From Bacillota bacterium (lineage in GTDB: Bacteria; Bacillota; Clostridia; Lachnospirales; Lachnospiraceae), in assembly GCA_023421075.1 (NCBI GenBank), contig JAEZUM010000002.1, positions 1 through 25,818 on the forward strand: DNA of 25,818 nt, read 5' to 3'. The position numbers and the translations under genes were made by a program. The notes under the pieces are model-generated. The model was given only the letters and a program-made list of their open reading frames with translations. It ran no database searches and was not told where the DNA came from. The stretch's first letter is position 1. Each line of letters opens with the position of its first letter. Shown piece by piece: positions 12,878 to 18,670 of this stretch.

Positions 12878-14791
12878 ATGTCCGAAAAAGTTATGGAGCG
12901 ACCGGAGGGTAGAGTCAGCTACCACGATTCGGTCGAGGAAATGCTGAAGAGAATACAGGAGGATGGAATGAGCAGTGTATTCTCCAGGTGGGATGAACAG
13001 GAGAAGATACGATGCAAATATTGTCTGCAAGGAAACAGCTGTTGGCTATGTACAAACGGACCTTGCAGAATTAGTGATAAAGCCGGTGCTGAACGCGGTG
13101 TATGTGGCATCGACCGTGATGCAATGGCGATGCGTAACATGCTGATTCGCAACATTATGGGTGCTGCAACCTACGGTCACCACGCTTATGAAGCGTTTCG
13201 AACCCTGAAGGCAACGGCAGAGGGGAAGACACCCTTTCAATTAAAGGATACCGATAAGCTGAAATGGATGTGTGAAAAAGCAGGGATCAATACCAATCAG
13301 GATAATAATCAGATGGCGATTGCTCTGGCAGATTTCCTGGACCGCGAAATGAAGATTACACCGGATGAGGGAAGCGCTATGGTAGAAGCCTTTGCTCCAC
13401 AAAAGAGAAAGCAGCTATGGAGGGAGCTTCATCTCTACCCCAGTGGTGTTCAACATGAGGTAGAGAACAGTATCGCCAGCTGCCTGACCAATGTGGACGG
13501 TGATTATGTATCGTTGGCGAAGAAGGCTCTGAGGTTAGGGCTTGCCACCATTTATACCGCTCAAATCGGATTGGAAATGACACAGGATATCCTGTTCGGG
13601 ACACCGATGCCTCATGAGGTTGAGGTGGATCTTGGAATTATGGATCCGGATTATGTTAATATCGCATTTAACGGCCATCAACCCTGGATCGGTGTGGCTA
13701 CACTACAACTGGCAAAGCAGGAGAAATATCAGGAGATGGCCAGGAAGGCAGGAGCAAAAGGAATTCATATCGTAGGCTCCATCGAGACCGGACAGGAGAT
13801 GCTCCAGCGCTTCGAGGTGGACGATGTATTTGTCGGTCTCATGGGTAATTGGCTGGCCATCGAACCTTTTCTTGCAACAGGAACGGTTGATGCACTGGTT
13901 ATGGAGGAGAATTGCTCTCCTCCCAATATGGATGAATATGCGGAAAAATATCAGGTTGCCTTGGTCAGTGTCAGTACAATTATTGCGGTTCCCGGTCTGG
14001 ATCACGAGATGCCTTACTATCCTGCCAAAGCAGGCGAGATGGCGGAAAGCTGTATCGATATCGCCATCCAGAACTTTAAGAAGAGACACGGGACGATCAA
14101 GCCGATGGTTCCTAAGTATAAGAGAAAAGCCATTGCCGGCTTTTCTACAGAAGCAGTGCTTGGTGCAGTCGGAAATGATCTGGGTGCTCTTGTGGACGTA
14201 ATTGCAAAAGGCCAGATCAAAGGCGTTGTAGCTTTGGCAAACTGCTCAACCTTACGAAACGGGCCACAGGATTGGAACACGGTTAATCTGACAAAGCAAT
14301 TAATTAAGAGAGACATTCTGGTGGTTGCCGGAGGCTGCGGTAATCATGGGCTGGAGGTTGCGGGAATGTGCAGCCTGGAAGCGGCAGAGGAAGCAGGAGA
14401 GGGCTTAAAGGGAATCTGTAAGGCCTTAAATATTCCTCCGGTTTTAAGCTTTGGAACCTGCACCGACACAGGACGTATCTCCATGTTGGTGACGGCTTTG
14501 GCGGATCACCTTGGAGTGGATACCTCGGATCTACCGATTGCGGTAACCGCACCGGAATGGATGGAACAGAAGGCAACCATTGACGGATTGTTTGCCGTAG
14601 CTTACGGAGCCTATACTCATTTATCTCCGACACCCTTTATAACAGGTGCACCAAGATTGGTAGCTTTATTAACAGAGGGCGTCGAGGAATTAACCGGAGG
14701 CAAGGTGGCACTGGGGGACGATCCGATACAGGTAGCAGAAGATATCGAAGCGCATATCCTTAAGAAGCGTCAGAAGCTGGGATTAGCATAG
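12878..14791 (+). CDS. cooS: CODH-fold CooS-like protein with a hybrid-cluster ligand set (probably not a CO dehydrogenase)
   Basis: A 637-residue member of the Ni,Fe-CODH (CooS) family; CODH-II has 636. The start at 12878 follows GGAGGA. The B-cluster cysteines C55, C58, C63 and C76 are present. C46-x2-C49 provides a CX2C D-cluster motif, as in the Desulfovibrio enzyme with a [2Fe-2S] D-cluster. At the active site I find H267 (NGHQP), C346, C456, C487, C528 and K565, matching H261, C333, C446, C476, C526 and K563 of CODH-II. The canonical CCTGNE motif carrying C295 reads IETGQE, so that ligand is E303. A Glu at the corresponding site is a hallmark of hybrid cluster protein, and deviant CooS-V of Carboxydothermus lacks a canonical Cys and does not turn over CO. 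I infer an Fe-S-O cluster acting on hydroxylamine-like or related substrates. No acetyl-CoA synthase genes, CooC or CooF are present. Confidence 0.85.
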   Translation: MSEKVMERPEGRVSYHDSVEEMLKRIQEDGMSSVFSRWDEQEKIRCKYCLQGNSCWLCTNGPCRISDKAGAERGVCGIDRDAMAMRNMLIRNIMGAATYGHHAYEAFRTLKATAEGKTPFQLKDTDKLKWMCEKAGINTNQDNNQMAIALADFLDREMKITPDEGSAMVEAFAPQKRKQLWRELHLYPSGVQHEVENSIASCLTNVDGDYVSLAKKALRLGLATIYTAQIGLEMTQDILFGTPMPHEVEVDLGIMDPDYVNIAFNGHQPWIGVATLQLAKQEKYQEMARKAGAKGIHIVGSIETGQEMLQRFEVDDVFVGLMGNWLAIEPFLATGTVDALVMEENCSPPNMDEYAEKYQVALVSVSTIIAVPGLDHEMPYYPAKAGEMAESCIDIAIQNFKKRHGTIKPMVPKYKRKAIAGFSTEAVLGAVGNDLGALVDVIAKGQIKGVVALANCSTLRNGPQDWNTVNLTKQLIKRDILVVAGGCGNHGLEVAGMCSLEAAEEAGEGLKGICKALNIPPVLSFGTCTDTGRISMLVTALADHLGVDTSDLPIAVTAPEWMEQKATIDGLFAVAYGAYTHLSPTPFITGAPRLVALLTEGVEELTGGKVALGDDPIQVAEDIEAHILKKRQKLGLA

Positions 14792-14876
14792 GGTAGAGAT
14801 TCAAGGATGCAGCTTGGTGGGGGTTCGCAATAACCGATCAAGAGAATTAAGATCAAAACAAATCATGATTGTTCGG

Positions 14877-14910
14877 AAGGAAGGCTAGTATTTGGAAGGC
14901 CTTCCTTTTT
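14877..14910 (+). terminator. Rho-independent terminator after the CODH-like gene
   Basis: AAGGAAGGC (14877-14885) pairs with GCCTTCCTT (14899-14907), followed by TTT within a run of five T. It closes the CODH-like transcription unit. Confidence 0.8.
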
Positions 14911-14945
14911 GCATTTACCCGATTATTAAGGTTTTCTTAAGTTAC

Positions 14946-14975
14946 TTGCATATACAAGCACATAAATGTTAAAAT
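14946..14975 (+). promoter_or_regulatory. Putative promoter of the small membrane-protein operon
   Basis: TTGCAT (14946-14951), an 18-bp spacer and TAAAAT (14970-14975), about 90 bp before the start at 15068. Confidence 0.45.
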
Positions 14976-15067
14976 ATGGTGTTCGGTAATTCCATTGTGT
15001 GAGAGAGTGCCTGCGATGTGTTTTATGAAAGGCTACTTGAAAATCGGAAATAATATTGGGGTGGCAT

Positions 15068-15961
15068 ATGAAAAGCGGGAGTCATTTATTAAGGATATGT
15101 ATTATATTAATTACCATAACAATTGTTGGATGTATTGGGTTTGCATATCTGACTAGGATCAGGAAGCCGGTGTTTTTGACCAATTGTGTCGCGGTTAGCG
15201 CGGTACCTTCCATGGATACCGGATATCGACAGCCCGTTCTGGAGTTTCAGTACCTGACGAATAGCAATGATACAAGAGAAGTGACGGCAATCTCATTTTT
15301 GGAGGCGCCGGAATATAGTTTTATCGCTACTGAGAACGCGCAGTATTACGGGGGTTCGTTTCAATTTTTTACGAATAACGGTACTCCACAGCGTGGGGAA
15401 ACCATAGGTCGCTACAGCCTGAGGAAGGTTTATCTGTATATGAATAATTACTTTATAGAGGACTGGAAGGGTGAGGTGGAGTTGAATCATGCTTGGATCA
15501 ACTTCTCGGATGGCAGTTCACACAAGGTTAATCTTGGGAGGATACTTCTCTATAGCGAAGCCACCCAGGTACCGGCACTGGACATGATACGCTCCGGTTC
15601 CTCGAACCAGGGAATTACAGAGACGACATTAACAGTGAGGCAAACGTTAAGAGATCTGAAGGTTGAATCTCCGATAATCAGAGAAGCCGACCCGGTAATG
15701 CAGCTGACGGTGAATTCACTCTCCTATGATAAGCTTGAGTCTTTGAACCCGACGAGAGGAGATACGATAACCATCAAAAATCGTATCAATAAGGGTTCGG
15801 AAGGCGTAGGCTATGATATCTATGATGTTCGACCTAAGCTCACTTATATCAAGGAAGACGGGACACAGGGCTGTATAAGGATTTATGATATGATGCAGCG
15901 TAAATATTTCTACGGCTACTTGGATGTCTTAAAATATCTTATCGGAAGAGGGGGGTTCTGA
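15068..15961 (+). CDS. Hypothetical membrane-anchored extracytoplasmic protein
   Basis: A 297-residue protein that I do not recognise. The ATG at 15068 follows GGGGTGG and gives a short basic N-terminus and one hydrophobic helix (about residues 8-28, LRICIILITITIVGCIGFAY). The remaining 270 residues are polar with many beta-prone stretches (for example VLEFQYLTNSNDTREVTAISF and GEVELNHAWINFSDGSSHKV), consistent with a beta-rich domain outside the cell. There are no catalytic motifs and only a few cysteines. The next gene begins one base after its stop, so the two are probably made together. A cysteine inside the helix (VGC-IG) resembles a lipobox, so lipid anchoring is possible. Confidence 0.65.
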   Translation: MKSGSHLLRICIILITITIVGCIGFAYLTRIRKPVFLTNCVAVSAVPSMDTGYRQPVLEFQYLTNSNDTREVTAISFLEAPEYSFIATENAQYYGGSFQFFTNNGTPQRGETIGRYSLRKVYLYMNNYFIEDWKGEVELNHAWINFSDGSSHKVNLGRILLYSEATQVPALDMIRSGSSNQGITETTLTVRQTLRDLKVESPIIREADPVMQLTVNSLSYDKLESLNPTRGDTITIKNRINKGSEGVGYDIYDVRPKLTYIKEDGTQGCIRIYDMMQRKYFYGYLDVLKYLIGRGGF

Positions 15962-15962
15962 T

Positions 15963-16595
15963 ATGTTTGACGGTTTTCGAATTATATTTTGGGGTATTTT
16001 CTTTGTGACCTTCCACATTAATCTTGGACCAATCGCGATCCTTCCGGCATTTGTCGGATATATGATGGTGTCGAGGGGGATCGACCACTTGCAGGCGGAG
16101 TTTGCATCGGGGCATTTTGAGAAGGCTCGAAGGACTTCCTTTTGCCTCACGATACTTGGTGTATTCAGCTTTCTGTTAATCTGGTCTCCGGTGCAGAATT
16201 CGATTCTCCTAAGCTATTACCCTCTCTTGTTCTCGGTCCTGGAGCTTCTTCTGGTATTCTATATTCTGGAGGGTAGTATCGAACGGTTTATTATAAGTGA
16301 TCGTAAGGATAGAGCGGGTGATTACCGGAGTGAGCAGAGAACCTATTCGGTATTTATGACCATGTATATCATAGGGATGTGTATTGCCATCACGATTAAT
16401 GAAGGCACCTTCTCATTTGTTATGTTGATACTCGGACTGTTCTTACGACTGTGGCTGATGGTCATGCTGGGAAGGTTGAAACGGGTAAGTCAGGAAGAGG
16501 GGAATTTACCGACGCGTGGCGATACAATCGAAGCGGATAGTTATATTGATGGGATAAGAGATGACTCAAACAATCACTTTGATGAAAAAGCATAA
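15963..16595 (+). CDS. Hypothetical polytopic membrane protein
   Basis: A 210-residue integral membrane protein that I do not recognise. About five to six hydrophobic segments can be seen: two close together in residues 5-36, then around 59-76, 81-102, 130-147 and 150-170. They are followed by a charged cytoplasmic-type tail rich in Asp, Glu and Asn. AGAGGGGG just upstream of the ATG overlaps the end of the preceding gene. It is coupled to that gene on one side and overlaps the 56-residue gene on the other by 35 bases, so the three probably form one operon and possibly one complex. No enzyme motif is visible. Confidence 0.65.
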   Translation: MFDGFRIIFWGIFFVTFHINLGPIAILPAFVGYMMVSRGIDHLQAEFASGHFEKARRTSFCLTILGVFSFLLIWSPVQNSILLSYYPLLFSVLELLLVFYILEGSIERFIISDRKDRAGDYRSEQRTYSVFMTMYIIGMCIAITINEGTFSFVMLILGLFLRLWLMVMLGRLKRVSQEEGNLPTRGDTIEADSYIDGIRDDSNNHFDEKA

Positions 16596-16731
16596 TTGGC
16601 ACAAAACCGGAGAATTATTTGCAGTTCTTTTAAAGGATCCTGGCCGTAGGAGAAGAGTGATGTTTGCCATAGTATCGAATGTACTCAGTGCTGCAGTCGG
16701 GCTCGCCATTATGATGTATGTATATCCATAA
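16561..16731 (+). CDS. Small membrane protein (56 aa)
   Basis: A short open frame starting at the ATG at 16561 inside the end of the previous gene and running to TAA at 16729-16731. It encodes MTQTITLMKKHNWHKTGELF, a basic stretch DPGRRRR, and a C-terminal hydrophobic helix (about residues 33-54, including VSNVLSAAVGLAIMMYV). The basic-then-hydrophobic pattern is what a real single-pass small membrane protein shows. The overlap with the upstream frame suggests translational coupling; GGGATAAGAG before the ATG is a weak ribosome-binding site. An internal start at 16582 is possible. It could also be a chance frame. Confidence 0.5.
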   Translation: MTQTITLMKKHNWHKTGELFAVLLKDPGRRRRVMFAIVSNVLSAAVGLAIMMYVYP

Positions 16732-16760
16732 GAATAAAATACGAAAGGAGTTATGAAGGA

Positions 16761-17123
16761 ATGAGATTTTGTTGGACAACCTTATATGTAAAGGATATGG
16801 AGGCTTCCTTAAGATTCTACCAGGAGGTCGTGGGGCTTAGTATAAATCGTAGATTTGCATCTACACCGGGTATGGAAATTGTATTCCTTGGTGAAGGGGA
16901 TACGGAGGTGGAATTGATCTGTAGTGATCAGAAGAAGGATATCTCCGTGGGTCAGGATATCTCTCTGGGATTTCTGGTAGATTCGGTGGATCGTATGATG
17001 GAAGTTGTAACAGAAAAGGGCTATGTAATAAGCGGAGGCCCGTTCCAACCCAATCCACATGTGAAATTCTTCTATGTTCAAGATCCCACCGGCTGGAAGA
17101 TTCAATTTGTCGAGAATTTGTAA
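16761..17123 (+). CDS. VOC-family (glyoxalase/bleomycin-resistance fold) protein
   Basis: A 120-residue single-module VOC protein with the paired beta-alpha-beta-beta-beta fold: LYVKDMEASLRFYQEVVGLSI near the start and FFYVQDPTGWKIQFVENL at the end. The glyoxalase I metal ligands (His, Glu, His, Glu) are largely not conserved: the N-terminal region reads CWTTLYV and the last ligand position is Gln in KIQFVE, while the Glu of VELICS remains. It is therefore probably not a classical zinc or nickel glyoxalase I. Many Clostridia carry such solitary VOC proteins of unknown substrate. AAGGAG precedes the start. It lies 29 bp downstream of the 56-residue gene and may share its transcript. Confidence 0.8.
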   Translation: MRFCWTTLYVKDMEASLRFYQEVVGLSINRRFASTPGMEIVFLGEGDTEVELICSDQKKDISVGQDISLGFLVDSVDRMMEVVTEKGYVISGGPFQPNPHVKFFYVQDPTGWKIQFVENL

Positions 17124-17172
17124 TTCGGTCGATCGATAAAGGGTGTAAACGCATGTAAAACATTTAATCCTA

Positions 17173-17204
17173 AAACACTTAAACACTTAAACCCTTAAAA
17201 CACT
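17173..17204. repeat. Short 8-bp tandem repeat (AAACACTT)
   Basis: AAACACTT, AAACACTT, AAACCCTT and AAAACACT follow one another directly, with the last unit entering the terminator stem. The purpose is unknown; it may be slippage-generated. Confidence 0.6.
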
Positions 17205-17286
17205 AAGAGTCTTGTTGTGAACATCCGGGTATGGAGTTACCTCATACGCAGGTGATTTGTAATTTAAAGCGCTTAGTGTTTTTTTT
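17197..17286 (+). terminator. Long-loop terminator before the BlaI-type operon
   Basis: AAAACACTAAG (17197-17207) pairs with CTTAGTGTTTT (17272-17282), followed by T residues to 17286. The 64-nt interior can form a second hairpin (GTATG with CATAC). It resembles the rod-like terminator at 5700-5804 in layout but not in sequence. Confidence 0.6.
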
Positions 17287-17287
17287 C

Positions 17288-17316
17288 TTGACATTCTCAG
17301 ACTATTGTAATAGTAT
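17288..17316 (+). promoter_or_regulatory. Sigma-A promoter of the BlaI-type operon
   Basis: A perfect TTGACA (17288-17293), 17-bp spacer and TAGTAT (17311-17316). The left arm of the large palindrome fills the spacer and the -10, so a bound repressor would block RNA polymerase. Confidence 0.7.
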
Positions 17317-17343
17317 GATGATATACTATTACAATAGTCTGAG
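17296..17343. promoter_or_regulatory. 48-bp BlaI/MecI-type operator
   Basis: Two perfect 21-bp arms (17296-17316 and 17323-17343) flank the 6-bp spacer GATGAT. Each arm contains its own dyad, ACTATT-gt-AATAGT on the left and ACTATT-ac-AATAGT on the right, which fits two dimer sites. TACA/TGTA-type dyads are the usual targets of BlaI/MecI/CopY proteins, and such a gene starts 13 bp further on. Confidence 0.8.
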
Positions 17344-17355
17344 AGGATGCTAAGG

Positions 17356-17733
17356 ATGGACACTATAAAATTATATGACAGTGAATTAAAGGTTATGGAG
17401 ATCATATGGGAGCGGGAACCGATCAGTGCGAAGGAGCTAAGCTTACTGCTTGGTGAGAGTATAGGTTGGAATAAGAATACAACCTATACGATTATCAAGA
17501 AGCTGATTGAGAAGGAGGTACTTCTTAGGGAAGAACCCAATTTCATGTGCTCTGCTAAGCTTAAGAGGGAGCAGGTACAGAAGGCTGAGACAAAGAGTCT
17601 GATAGAAAAGTTATATCAGGGTTCTAAAAAAGCCTTTTTTGCTGCGTTTCTTCAGAATGAGAAGCTGTCCAAGGAAGAGTTGGAGGAGCTGAAGAAACTA
17701 ATCGAAGAGCAGGACGATGGAATGGAGGATTAG
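17356..17733 (+). CDS. BlaI/MecI-family transcriptional repressor
   Basis: A 125-residue winged-helix repressor: LYDSELKVMEIIWEREPISA, KELSLLLGE...GWNKNTTYTIIKKLIEKEVLLREEPNFMCSAKL (shown in parts), then a dimerisation tail with EELEELKKLIEE. The start at 17356 is chosen because AGAGGA lies eight bases before it; the ATG at 17347 overlaps that site. In this family the repressor is cleaved after its partner membrane peptidase senses a signal, which relieves repression of the operon. The partner follows directly (GTG two bases after this stop). The 48-bp operator upstream argues for autoregulation. Confidence 0.9.
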   Translation: MDTIKLYDSELKVMEIIWEREPISAKELSLLLGESIGWNKNTTYTIIKKLIEKEVLLREEPNFMCSAKLKREQVQKAETKSLIEKLYQGSKKAFFAAFLQNEKLSKEELEELKKLIEEQDDGMED

Positions 17734-17734
17734 T

Positions 17735-18652
17735 GTGCTAAGGGAAGCCTTTTATTGGATACTAAATATGAGTATTATTGCGACAGTCTACGGATTGTTG
17801 TTGTATTTCCTGCGCTATCTTAAGGTTCTTCCCAAAACTGTGATATATGCTCTTTGGGGAGTGGTACTAATACGCATGCTATGTCCGATCAGTTTTTCCA
17901 GTAAGTTTAGCCTGATAAGCCTGATATCCGGATTATCCCAAAGGACATTAGTGAGGACAGTATTGATGGATGATTTATCTCTGTCCTTATCCAACTCAGT
18001 GCAAGGTGCTATGACGTACCGGCCTATAATCTATAAGAACGAGTCGTTGGAAATGTTCTTTACAACGGCATCCTATATATGGATCATTCTTTCTCTGGCA
18101 CTTATCCTTGCCATGCTGATTCTTTATGGATTAACGATGTCAGAGTTAAAAAAGGCAGTATTACTTCGGGATAACCTGTATGAGGGACCCATGGTGAGTT
18201 CGCCAACCATCGTAGGGATAATTCACCCCAGGATTATTCTCCCGATCGGTATGGAACAATCGGACCTTGAGTACGTACTACTCCATGAGAGAGTGCATGA
18301 GCATAGAAGAGATAATCTTTGGCGTATGATCGCAATCCTTGCCGCTTGCATTCATTGGTTTAATCCCATGAGTTGGGTATTCTTAAGACTTTTCTTTGGT
18401 GATTGTGAGATGGCTTGTGATGAAGGAGCGGTTAAGAAGCTGAAACCGAGAGAACGTAAGGATTACGCACAGACTCTCTTGACTTATGCAGATGCGGACC
18501 GAACAATTTTCTCCTCCGCCTTCGGTAGTAAGAAGGTAAAGCTTAGGGTGATGCTGGTACTGTCCTATCGCAGGCTGACCGGCTTCTCTGCTCTATGCTT
18601 AAGCCTTCTTGTGGTAAGTGTGGTTATTTTGCTGTTGACGAATGGAAGCTGA
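17735..18652 (+). CDS. M56-family (BlaR1/MecR1-type) membrane zinc peptidase
   Basis: A 305-residue membrane metalloprotease. The GTG at 17735 has GGAGG at good spacing; an ATG at 17717 inside the repressor gene is the alternative. Hydrophobic helices precede the catalytic HExxH motif, seen as LLHERVHEHRRDN, and the downstream zinc Glu lies in GDCEMACDEGAV, both typical of M56. The PTIVGIIHPRIILP loop is also typical. One further helix closes the protein. The C-terminal penicillin-binding sensor of BlaR1 is absent, so beta-lactams are probably not the signal. The separate 666-residue extracytoplasmic protein downstream could be the sensor or the regulated target. It sits in an operon with the BlaI-type repressor. 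Confidence 0.88.
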   Translation: MLREAFYWILNMSIIATVYGLLLYFLRYLKVLPKTVIYALWGVVLIRMLCPISFSSKFSLISLISGLSQRTLVRTVLMDDLSLSLSNSVQGAMTYRPIIYKNESLEMFFTTASYIWIILSLALILAMLILYGLTMSELKKAVLLRDNLYEGPMVSSPTIVGIIHPRIILPIGMEQSDLEYVLLHERVHEHRRDNLWRMIAILAACIHWFNPMSWVFLRLFFGDCEMACDEGAVKKLKPRERKDYAQTLLTYADADRTIFSSAFGSKKVKLRVMLVLSYRRLTGFSALCLSLLVVSVVILLLTNGS

Positions 18653-18670
18653 AACAAAGGGGTGATGATT

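Noticed and set aside
13703..14633. Several open frames of 99-128 residues overlapping the CODH-like gene
   Set aside because: The CODH-like frame is intact across its full length with all family motifs; the others have no ribosome-binding sites or recognisable domains.
12878..14791. Interpretation as a Wood-Ljungdahl or energy-conserving CO dehydrogenase
   Set aside because: One C-cluster ligand cysteine is replaced by Glu, and no acetyl-CoA synthase, CooC, CooF or energy-converting hydrogenase gene lies nearby.
17735..18652. True beta-lactam sensor BlaR1/MecR1
   Set aside because: The protein ends about 300 residues before the penicillin-binding domain would, and no beta-lactamase gene is adjacent.
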